Source of the DNA: DASQZK01 sp963771005
GTDB lineage: Bacteria > Bacteroidota > Bacteroidia > Bacteroidales > GCA-2748055
NCBI GenBank assembly: GCA_963771005.1
Contig: CAVYRO010000004.1
Coordinates: 62,001 to 126,000 of the forward strand
Direction of reading: 5' to 3'
DNA length: 64,000 nt
The notes beneath the pieces are model-generated. The model did no database searches, was not told where the DNA came from, and saw only the letters and a program-made list of their open reading frames with translations. Position 1 is the first letter of the stretch. Each line of letters begins with the position of its first letter. Of the stretch, positions 46,941 through 54,361 are shown one piece after another. The translations under genes were made by a program, and so were the position numbers.

Positions 46941-48386
46941 TCACCGGCCACCGGCGTTGAAAAATGTGACCATGGTTTCGAAGAAGAGGCGGAAGTCTTT
47001 GGTAAGTGACCAGTTATCGATATAATTAAGGTCCATTTTCATCCATTTTTCGAACTTCACATCATTCCGGTTAGGGACGATCTGCCAGGTGCAGGTGATC
47101 CCGGGTTTAACCGATAATCTTCTGAGCTGCCAGCGCTCATACGATTTGACTTCCGATTCGAGTGGTGGCCGCGGTCCGATAAGTGACATTTCCCCCCTGA
47201 CCACATTGTAAAGCTGTGGAAGTTCATCAAGCCCTGTTTTTCTGAGAAATCCGCCTACACGGGTGATTCGCGGATCGTTTTTCATCTTGAAAGTGGGACC
47301 GTCCATTTCGTTTTGCTCTTTCAGTTTCTCCAGCAGTATTTCCGCATCGGTGATCATGGTCCGGAATTTAAAAAGTTTGAATTTCCGGCCTCTCAGTCCG
47401 ACTCTCTCCTGGCAGAAGAAGACGGGACCCGGGGAATCCAGTTTGATCAATATCCCGATGAGAAGGAATAACGGGAGAAGCAGTATCATTGCCGTGATGG
47501 AGAAATAAAAATCGCTGACGGTTTTGATGATAAGCGAAAGATTGTTCGAAGGGATATCTACAAGGGTAAGGTAATTTGAAGTCTGTATCGTTTTTAACTG
47601 GATATCGAAAGGATCCAGCGGAGACACAGTCGACTGGAGACGGAAAATCACCCCTACCTCGTCGCAAATAGCTACGATCCTGCGGATCTCTTCCTCATCG
47701 ATATTTTTCCGGCTGTAAATCACTTCATCCACCACGGTATCATCCATCAGTGATTTGAGAAGGGTGATATCGGTGTATATTTTTATATCATCACCATACT
47801 TGGCCATGATAAGTTTGGATTCGGTGAAGATCCCCTTTACGTTGAATCCCCATTCCTTCTGCATAAGCAATTTATTTATGACGGCATCAGAGAAGGAATC
47901 GGCGATGATTACCACATGGTGGAGATTATACCCGTTGGCGCGGTAGATTTTAAGGGAATGGAAGGCAACGATCCGTATCACCAGGGTTGACATAAGGCTG
48001 ATGGTAACATATATAAAGATAAGGGCTGCCGGCACGGATTCCAGCCGGAAGACAAACTTTACCAATAGCAGAGCTATAAGAATGATAAAATTCATCCGGA
48101 TATAATGGAAGATGAGATCGAGGTAACGCTGGGTCCTTGGCAGTTTGGCCATGGCTGTCACCCGCGAGAGGACATACCAGGATATTATAACGAAAAGGCC
48201 GAAAAAGCAATATTCATAAATGTCGAAGGCAAGATCTCTTACAAAAAACTCCTTCACTACGTTCATGGAAATCATAAACGACACGACCACGGCAAAAAAC
48301 TCAGTGGCATCAAGACCCAACCTTAATTTTCTGTGATTGTGGGCCTTATAATCATTCATCCGGTTTATAATTTCTTTCATCACCAT
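46941..48386 (-). CDS. Undecaprenyl-phosphate sugar-phosphate transferase (WbaP/WcaJ-like)
   Basis: About 482 residues. The frame is open to a GTG at 48395; ATGs at 48386 and 48380 are better starts. The N-terminal half has several membrane helices (FFAVVVSFMISMNVV, YCFFGLFVIISWYVL, FIILIALLLVKFVF), then a CoA-binding-like region. The C-terminal ~200 residues are the bacterial sugar transferase domain: SPGPVFFCQERVGLRG, KLFKFRTM, DELPQLYNVVRGEMSLIG with the PRPPL motif, and VKPGITCTWQ. It starts synthesis by putting a hexose-1-phosphate on undecaprenyl phosphate. It defines the right border of the polysaccharide locus. Confidence 0.94.
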   Translation of the reverse strand: MVMKEIINRMNDYKAHNHRKLRLGLDATEFFAVVVSFMISMNVVKEFFVRDLAFDIYEYCFFGLFVIISWYVLSRVTAMAKLPRTQRYLDLIFHYIRMNFIILIALLLVKFVFRLESVPAALIFIYVTISLMSTLVIRIVAFHSLKIYRANGYNLHHVVIIADSFSDAVINKLLMQKEWGFNVKGIFTESKLIMAKYGDDIKIYTDITLLKSLMDDTVVDEVIYSRKNIDEEEIRRIVAICDEVGVIFRLQSTVSPLDPFDIQLKTIQTSNYLTLVDIPSNNLSLIIKTVSDFYFSITAMILLLPLFLLIGILIKLDSPGPVFFCQERVGLRGRKFKLFKFRTMITDAEILLEKLKEQNEMDGPTFKMKNDPRITRVGGFLRKTGLDELPQLYNVVRGEMSLIGPRPPLESEVKSYERWQLRRLSVKPGITCTWQIVPNRNDVKFEKWMKMDLNYIDNWSLTKDFRLFFETMVTFFNAGGR

Positions 48387-48700
48387 GGCATTCACTTTTT
48401 TATTCCATATCAGATCCGCTTTTGAATTTTGTTTCCTGAATGGGTATAATAAAAGGGTTGAAAGCCTTATTTGTTCTTTGATAGTTGTTTCATTTTGATC
48501 AACTCCGGTTAATCTTATTCAAAACCGGTAAGATTTTGGATGAATTATGCTATTGCACTCTACAAGGCCCATTCCATGGGGCTTCTCGCTTTCGACAACA
48601 CTTTTTAAATAAGATTTCAGGCCTCTCGTCAAAACGATTAAACAATTTATCAATACGGTTTCAGGAAGATTAATGTGGAACGCGGACGGTCGCGGGTTTA

Positions 48701-48865
48701 ATAGTTTGAGATGGTTTGAGATGGTTTGAGATGGTTTAAAATGGTTTGAAATGGTTTGAAATGGTTTGAGATGGTTTGAGATGGTTTGAAATGGTTTGAA
48801 GTGGTTTGAGATGGTTTGAAATGGTTTGAAGTGGTTTGAAATGGTTGAGATGCTTGAGATGGTTT
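48701..48865. repeat. Array of a 10-bp repeat (atggtttgag)
   Basis: About 16 units of a 10-base repeat with consensus TTTGARATGG, strictly 10-base phased over most of the stretch. It sits in the gene-free gap 48396-48951, between the initiating transferase and the HAD gene. To the right (48866-48950) are caccaaatcaccaaattcttc and atccgtcaaatccgcgttcc strings. A 120-codon minus-strand frame through the array (ISNHFKPFQT repeats) is a by-product of the repeat, not a gene. Confidence 0.95.
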
Positions 48866-48951
48866 CAACCCCATTCACCAAATCACCAAATTCTTCAGGG
48901 ATCCGTCAAATCCGCGTTCCTCTTCACCAAATTACATTGTAGAACTCTTCT

Positions 48952-49578
48952 TCAGATCTTCTCCAGATCCAGTATCGTAACCGGCGGTTGCAGGTGGAAA
49001 GCACGCAGCCCGGCCTTCCGGGCACCTTCCACATGTTGCAGGGTGTCATCGATGAAAAGGGTTTCTGCAGGATCCAGGCCGGCATCCCGGCATACATATT
49101 CAAATATTTCGACTTCGGGTTTCCTGAGGTGGATCACGTTCGAATAGTAAGCCTTATTGAAGAAGACATCCATACTTTCGATGCCGTACCATTCTTTCAG
49201 CTTCTGGAAATAATAGCGGAGATGGGTTTCGTTGGTGTTGCTCAGGAGGTAGGTATTGTATCTTTTCCTTATGTCCATCAGGAAATGGAAATGTTCCTGC
49301 GGGAATTCTCCCAGCATGGAATTCCAGGCATCGATAATATCCTTCCTTTGTACGCCGGACGGCAGGTGTTTCGCGATCTCACCAAAGAATTCATCCTCGC
49401 TGATCTTCCCCGTATCGAATTTATCGAAGACGATGGTCTGCCTGAAACGGTTGAAATGATCGTCAAAATTACCGATCCCGAGACGGGTGAAGGATTCCCT
49501 GACACGGTTGAATTCGATGTCGATGATCACACCGCCGAAATCGAAGATGATGTTACGGATGCCTGATAATAATTTCAT
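48952..49578 (-). CDS. HAD-superfamily hydrolase (subfamily IA, YihX-like)
   Basis: A 208-residue HAD phosphatase. The catalytic loop is FDFGGVIIDIE, in which the usual second Asp is Gly, as in several YihX-like members. Later motifs are TYLLSNTNETH (motif II), RKPEVEIFEYV (motif III Lys) and TLFIDDTLQHVEGARKAG (motif IV DD). It probably dephosphorylates a small sugar phosphate or nucleotide; the substrate is unknown. The gene is isolated between two repeat-filled gaps, and the 10-bp array begins only about 9 bases before its ATG, so the array must lie in its promoter or leader. Confidence 0.88.
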   Translation of the reverse strand: MKLLSGIRNIIFDFGGVIIDIEFNRVRESFTRLGIGNFDDHFNRFRQTIVFDKFDTGKISEDEFFGEIAKHLPSGVQRKDIIDAWNSMLGEFPQEHFHFLMDIRKRYNTYLLSNTNETHLRYYFQKLKEWYGIESMDVFFNKAYYSNVIHLRKPEVEIFEYVCRDAGLDPAETLFIDDTLQHVEGARKAGLRAFHLQPPVTILDLEKI

Positions 49579-49586
49579 GTATTTAG

Positions 49587-49672
49587 GTGTTTGAAATGGT
49601 TTGAAATGGTTTGAAATGGTTTGAAATAGTTTGAAATGGTTTGAAGTGGTTTGAAATGGTTTGAAATGGTTT
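49587..49672. repeat. Array of the 10-bp repeat TTTGAAATGG directly upstream of the HAD gene
   Basis: About eight units (gtttgaaatg, with one gtttgaaata and one gtttgaagtg). Read in the direction of the HAD gene the unit is CCATTTCAAA. It is the left half of the gap 49579-50524. Confidence 0.93.
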
Positions 49673-49770
49673 TATCTTTTAATACCGGATCTGCATCCTG
49701 TTTCAAAGAACGGCGTAAAGTCCCCTTCCAGGATTTAGGGGTATGGGTTTGATATGGTTTCAGGCAGTTT

Positions 49771-49880
49771 CACCACAGATTTCACAGATTATCACAGATT
49801 AGGAAGAAGAATATTTTTCAGATTGTTTCAGGTGGCTTCAACCCCATTCAACAAATCAACAAATCACCAAATTCTTCCGG
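49771..49880. repeat. cacagatt and caacaaat/caccaaat short repeats
   Basis: The stretch has accacagatttcacagatta followed by tcacagatt at 49771-49800, then caacaaatcaacaaatcacc and aaattcttccggg at ~49848-49880. The same strings recur at 54055-54075, 57577-57868 and 58610-58650, always outside genes. Confidence 0.85.
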
Positions 49881-49916
49881 GTTCCGTGTTCTACAAATAT
49901 CAAACCATATCAAACC

Positions 49917-50018
49917 TTTTACACCTCACCCCCCCGGCCCCCCTCTCCTGAAAAGCGAGGGGGGTGATCCTTCGAAGGGATACATGATTTAAATAAAAAC
50001 AACCCTCGAACAATTTTC
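49917..50018. repeat. GC-hairpin element, copy A
   Basis: A ~102-base unit beginning ttttacacctcacc, with CCCCCCTC and GAGGGGGG forming an 8-base stem around tcctgaaaagc. A second palindrome, CCTTCGAAGG, is followed by an AT-rich stretch (gatttaaataaaaacaaccc) and the end tcgaacaattttc. It is followed by CAAACCATTT repeats. Seven copies occur in the window. Confidence 0.93.
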
Positions 50019-50050
50019 AAACCATTTCAAACCATTCAAACATTCAAACC

Positions 50051-50153
50051 TTTTACACCTCACCCCCCCCGGCCCCCCTCTCCTGAAAAGCGAGGGGGGC
50101 GATCCTTCGAAGGGATACATGATTTAAATAAAAACAACCCTCGAACAATTTTC
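50051..50153. repeat. GC-hairpin element, copy B
   Basis: Nearly identical to copy A. The C run before the hairpin is one base longer, and the stem is followed by CGATCC instead of TGATCC. Followed by three CAAACCATTT units. Confidence 0.93.
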
Positions 50154-50188
50154 AAACCATTTCAAACCATTTCAAACCATTTCAAACC

Positions 50189-50290
50189 TTTTACACCTCA
50201 CCCCCCCGGCCCCCCTCTCCTGAAAAGCGAGGGGGGCGATCCTTCGAAGGGATACATGATTTAAATAAAAACAACCCTCGAACAATTTTC
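50189..50290. repeat. GC-hairpin element, copy C
   Basis: Nearly identical to copies A and B, in tandem with them (spacing 134, 138 and 126 bases from A to B to C to D). Confidence 0.93.
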
Positions 50291-50314
50291 AAACCATTCA
50301 AACCATTTCAAACC

Positions 50315-50416
50315 TTTTACACCTCACCCCCCCGGCCCCCCTCTCCTGAAAAGCGAGGGGGGTGATCCTTCGAAGGGATACATGATTTAAATAAAAACAA
50401 CCCTCGAACAATTTTC
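50315..50416. repeat. GC-hairpin element, copy D
   Basis: Nearly identical to copy A. It is the last of the four-copy tandem array. Confidence 0.93.
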
Positions 50417-50517
50417 AAACCATTTCAAACCAATTCAAACCATTTCAAACCAATTCAAACCATTTCAAACCAATTCAAACCATTTCAAACCACTTCAAAC
50501 CACTTCAAACCATCCTT
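50417..50517. repeat. Array of CAAACCATTT repeats ending at the ispG stop
   Basis: About ten units of CCATTTCAAA with CCAATTCAAA and CCACTTCAAA variants. The orientation is the reverse of the array at 49587-49672, so the gap between the HAD gene and ispG is roughly palindromic at this scale. It ends 8 bases before the ispG stop codon. Confidence 0.92.
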
Positions 50518-50524
50518 TCCAAAC

Positions 50525-52363
50525 TCATCTCCCGATCAGATCCAGCAGCTCCTCCACAGCCTCCTCCTCCGGTATATTCTTCTTAACCGGTATATGTCCT
50601 TTATAGAGTGTGACCCGACCGGGCCCGGCGCCGACGTAGCCGTAATCGGCATCGGCCATCTCTCCCGGACCGTTTACGATACAGCCCATTACAGCGATCT
50701 TAAGCCCTTTCATGCCGGCCGTGGCCTCCTTGATCTTCCTGAGTGTTTCCCGGATGTTGAAGAGGGTGCGACCGCAGGAAGGACAGGCGATATATTCGGT
50801 GCCGGAGATACGTGTTTTGACGGCCTGGAGGATACCGAAAGAAATTTCGCGGATGTACGGAAGGGGTATCGCCTTATTCTTTTCTTCGATCCAGATGCCG
50901 TCGCCGAAACCGTTGGTGAGAAGGGCGCCTGTTTCACCGGCGGCGCAGACCGCAAGAGGCATCTTCCCGGCCGTGTCGTAAACCCGGTGGAGAATGACCG
51001 GTATATCCATACCTGCTTCTTCCAGGACCCGGTAACATTCCATACCTGACGCAATGGCATCTTTATCCGGAAGGTTGAGGACAAGCACGGCTCCCGGCCC
51101 GTAATCCCGTATCATGCCGGCTTGTTCAGCCAGGGTTTCAGCGTCTGCGCTGATAAAATGAAGATCGCCGGGTACCACTGTATTCATGCCGTGACCCGCC
51201 GGGAAAAAGGGATGGCAGTACGAATAGCTACCCGTTACGCCCTTGCATACGTCAGGCGTGCCTGTGAAATGAATCCCCGGAGGAAGAGTATTCTCAGCCC
51301 GGGTTCCTACGTATATGTAGTCTGCAGCGGTATCCGTCATTTCGAGGGCATTGCCCTGTCCCTGAACATACCCGCATTCGCCTGCAAGCTCAAACCCGGC
51401 ATTTGAGTCCCGGCCTCCGCAGATCACAACCGGAACATTGGATCCCCCGATATTGCCGGATACGGAAGATCTCCTCCGCCGGTAACGGAAAGGGTCGAAA
51501 CCTTTCACCTCCGGCAAAGGCTTCTTTTCCCGGCTGCTGAAATATTCCACGATCTTCGCCGCTACCGGGATCTCCTGCTCCGGGTCCTCGGTAAGGGATA
51601 CCCTCACTGTGTCACCGATCCCTTCTGCCAGGAGGGTTGCGATCCCGGCGGATGATTTCAGGATCCCGTCCTCGCCTGCACCTGCTTCGGTTACACCCAG
51701 GTGAAGCGGGTAGATAATGTTTTCTTCCTTCATCCTCTTCACCAGGAGCCGGTTGGCATAGACCATGATGCGGCTGTCGGATGCTTTCAGGGAGACGACG
51801 AGGTTATGGAAATTCTCTCCGGCGAAGATGCGGATGAATTCCAGGGCTGATTCCACCATTCCTTCCGGCGTATCGCCGTACCAGCTTAAGATCCTCCTGG
51901 AGAGTGATCCGTGGTTGACGCCCACACGGACAGCCGTCCCATGTTCCCGGCAGGCGGTGATGAGGGGAAGAAGCCTTTGCCTGATATCCGCCATCTGACG
52001 TTCCTGTTCCTGCAGGGTGAACTGCATGGGACCGTCATACTTTCTTTCCACGTAGTTGCCGGGGTTAATGCGGACCTTTTCGGCGACCCTGGCTGCTGCA
52101 ACGGCCACCTTTGGCAGGAAATGCACGTCGGCAATGAGGGGCTGGCTGTATCCGCGGCGTCTCAATTCGTTCCGGACGGCCGCCAGGCTTTCCACCTCAC
52201 GCATTCCCTGCGTCGTAAGTCTCACCATTTCACCACCCGCGTCAATGATCCGTATGCATTGCGCAACGGAAGCCCCGATGTCATTGGTATCGGTGCTTGT
52301 CATCGACTGGATCACCACGGGGTGACCCATACCTATATATATATTACCAATTTTTACAGCCAT
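50525..52363 (-). CDS. ispG: 4-hydroxy-3-methylbut-2-enyl diphosphate synthase
   Basis: 612 residues, the long three-domain form known from Bacteroidota, Chlamydiae and plants; the proteobacterial form has ~370. It starts KIGNIYIGMGHPVVIQSMTS, has ADVHFLPKVAVAAA and VRINPGNYVE, and a long inserted domain (~300-510). The C-terminal iron-sulfur domain shows CPSCGR (Cys527, Cys530), MGCIVNGPGE (Cys561, Glu568) and DADYGYVGAG. It converts MEcPP to HMBPP in the MEP isoprenoid pathway. It follows cysS by 6 bases and should be co-transcribed with it. Confidence 0.96.
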   Translation of the reverse strand: MAVKIGNIYIGMGHPVVIQSMTSTDTNDIGASVAQCIRIIDAGGEMVRLTTQGMREVESLAAVRNELRRRGYSQPLIADVHFLPKVAVAAARVAEKVRINPGNYVERKYDGPMQFTLQEQERQMADIRQRLLPLITACREHGTAVRVGVNHGSLSRRILSWYGDTPEGMVESALEFIRIFAGENFHNLVVSLKASDSRIMVYANRLLVKRMKEENIIYPLHLGVTEAGAGEDGILKSSAGIATLLAEGIGDTVRVSLTEDPEQEIPVAAKIVEYFSSREKKPLPEVKGFDPFRYRRRRSSVSGNIGGSNVPVVICGGRDSNAGFELAGECGYVQGQGNALEMTDTAADYIYVGTRAENTLPPGIHFTGTPDVCKGVTGSYSYCHPFFPAGHGMNTVVPGDLHFISADAETLAEQAGMIRDYGPGAVLVLNLPDKDAIASGMECYRVLEEAGMDIPVILHRVYDTAGKMPLAVCAAGETGALLTNGFGDGIWIEEKNKAIPLPYIREISFGILQAVKTRISGTEYIACPSCGRTLFNIRETLRKIKEATAGMKGLKIAVMGCIVNGPGEMADADYGYVGAGPGRVTLYKGHIPVKKNIPEEEAVEELLDLIGR

Positions 52364-52369
52364 AGAACC

Positions 52370-53836
52370 TCACCCTTTGATGGTCCAGTCCGCCCCATCC
52401 TTCCCGTCCTTTATCTCTATCCCCAGGTTTGCGAGGGCATCCCGGATACGGTCGGAGGTGGCAAAATCCTTCCTCTCCCTGGCATCCTGGCGGATCGCGA
52501 GGATGGTACCGATCAGTTTGTCCGTCAGTTCCGAAGATGCCGGGTTGCCTTCTTTGCGGAATCCCAGGATATCTGTTGTGAAACGGTTGAAGAAGGACCT
52601 GAATTCCTCAAGATCCTTCCCGGAGATCTTCTCTGTCCCGTCATTCACCGTATTGATGATCCTCACGCCCTCGAAAAGCTGAGCCAGGGCTCCCGGGCTG
52701 TTGAGATCGTCGAGGATGGCTTCGAAACACCCGTTGATGACGGCATGGATGTCGACCGTGGAGGTTTTGGAGGGGGCGATCTTTTCCAGAGTCGCACCTG
52801 CCTCTGTCAGCCTGGCCAGTCCTTTCTCCGCCGCCTTGAGGGCCTCGTTGGAGAAATCGAGGATGCTCCGGTAATGGGCCTGGAGCATAAAAAAACGGAT
52901 CGTCATCGGGCTATACGGCTGTTCGAGCATTTTATGGCTGCCGTTGAACATCTCGTCGAGCGTGATGAAATTGCCCAGCGACCGGCCCATCTTCTGGCCG
53001 TTTATGGTGATCATGTTATTATGCATCCAGTAATGTACCGATTCCTCACCGTTTGCCGCCACCGTCTGGGCTATCTCGCATTCGTGGTGGGGGAAGAGGA
53101 GGTCCATACCTCCGCCGTGAATGTCGAATTTATCGCCAAGGTACCGGGAACTCATGGCAGAGCACTCAAGGTGCCAGCCGGGGAAGCCTTCGCCCCATTC
53201 CGACGGCCATCGCATGATATGCCTCTCATCGGCTTTCTTCCAGATGGCAAAGTCGAGCGGATTCTTTTTCTCATCCTGTCCTTCGAGCTGACGGGTGTTG
53301 GAGAGGAGGTCCTCCGTTCTCCGTCCCGACAATTTGCCGTAATGATGATGGCTGCTGTACTTTTCAACATCAAAATACACCGAGCCGTGCGAGGTGTAGG
53401 CAAAGCCGTTTTCAAGGATCTTCCTTACGAGGTCCTGCTGTTCAATGATATGTCCGGATGCCATGGGTTCGATGCTCGGCGGCAGGACGTTCAGCCGTTG
53501 CATGTGATCGTGGTACTGGTTGATGTAATACTGGACGATCTCCATGGGTTCGACCTTTTCGAGCCTTGCTTTCTTGGCCACCTTGTCCTCGCCCGTGTCC
53601 GCGTCATTCTCCAGGTGCCCGACGTCGGTGATATTCCTCACATACCGTACCTTGTAACCCAGGTGACGGAGCGTCCTGAAAAGAAGATCGAAAGTGACGG
53701 CCGGCCGGGCGTGGCCGAGGTGGGCATCGCCATACACCGTAGGGCCGCAGACGTACATTCCGACGTATGGCGGATCGAGCGGAACGAATTCCTCTTTTTC
53801 CCTTGTAAGGGTATTATGGATGAAGAATTTCTGCAT
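52370..53836 (-). CDS. cysS: Cysteinyl-tRNA synthetase
   Basis: A 488-residue class I aminoacyl-tRNA synthetase of normal size. Near the N-terminus are MYVCGPTVYGDAHLGHARP (zinc-binding Cys30 and the HIGH-type HLGH motif). FPGWHLECSAMS and DLLFPHHECEIAQ carry further zinc ligands, and INGQKMGRSLGNFI is the KMSKS-type loop. The C-terminal anticodon-binding domain follows. First gene of the cysS-ispG pair. The gap to the divergent rnr gene is full of repeats. Confidence 0.96.
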   Translation of the reverse strand: MQKFFIHNTLTREKEEFVPLDPPYVGMYVCGPTVYGDAHLGHARPAVTFDLLFRTLRHLGYKVRYVRNITDVGHLENDADTGEDKVAKKARLEKVEPMEIVQYYINQYHDHMQRLNVLPPSIEPMASGHIIEQQDLVRKILENGFAYTSHGSVYFDVEKYSSHHHYGKLSGRRTEDLLSNTRQLEGQDEKKNPLDFAIWKKADERHIMRWPSEWGEGFPGWHLECSAMSSRYLGDKFDIHGGGMDLLFPHHECEIAQTVAANGEESVHYWMHNNMITINGQKMGRSLGNFITLDEMFNGSHKMLEQPYSPMTIRFFMLQAHYRSILDFSNEALKAAEKGLARLTEAGATLEKIAPSKTSTVDIHAVINGCFEAILDDLNSPGALAQLFEGVRIINTVNDGTEKISGKDLEEFRSFFNRFTTDILGFRKEGNPASSELTDKLIGTILAIRQDARERKDFATSDRIRDALANLGIEIKDGKDGADWTIKG

Positions 53837-54361
53837 GGATGCAAAGATATGAAAAAATCGGAAGACGCGGGGGAGGGGGAGGAACGCAGATTTTCGCGGA
53901 AAAAGGACGGATTTTCGCGGATTTTTTTTTTAGGATGGTTTGAATTGGTTTGAAATGGTTTGAAATGGTTTCAGGGAAGAGGAACACAGATTTGACGGAT
54001 TCCGATGGCTATGGCTATCGGAACGGATGGAAACGGATTTTTTAAGATGGTTTCAAATCACCAAATTCTTCGGGGATCCGCGTTCCACATTCAACTTTTA
54101 CACCTCACCCCCCCTGCCCCCCTCTCCTGAAAGGCGAGGGGGGTGATCCTTCGAAGGGGTAAATGATTTAATTAAAAACAACCCTCGAACAGAAACAACA
54201 CTCGAACCATATCGAACCATATCAAACCATATCAAACCATTTAAAACCAAACCTGATTACAACCATCTAATGCCGGTATTTGTTACTCTTCAGACCAATT
54301 TAATCCGGCCCCGGCTTAAAATTCCGGTTAATTCCACTATCTTGACCTTTTAAACAATCTC
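53837..54361. repeat. Divergent intergenic region cysS/rnr built of inverted repeat strings, with GC-hairpin copy E
   Basis: Left half: gcagattttcgcgg and ggattttcgcgg strings, then TTTGAAATGG-type units at 53933-53972, and gattccgatggctatggc with ctatcggaacgg near 54000-54025. Right half: caccaaattcttcgg, atccgcgttccac, hairpin element copy E (54096-54198, with ctgcc for cggcc and aaggcg for aaagcg), then CAAACCAT units at 54203-54245. Left strings read toward cysS and right strings toward rnr. The promoters of both genes must lie within this DNA. Confidence 0.88.

Noticed and set aside
48519..48881. 120-codon minus-strand frame with FKPFQTISNH repeats
   Set aside because: It is a translation of the 10-bp DNA repeat, without start context or homology.
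49917..50517. CRISPR array
   Set aside because: The ~102-bp units and 10-bp arrays do not alternate short identical repeats with unique spacers, and no cas gene is present.
50525..52363. Extra ~240 residues in IspG as a fusion
   Set aside because: The long three-domain form is the normal IspG of this phylum.
51911..53953. 680-codon open frame on the plus strand across ispG and cysS
   Set aside because: It runs antisense to two certain genes with full sets of catalytic motifs. Its translation has no recognisable domain; long antisense frames arise from the codon pattern of the real genes.
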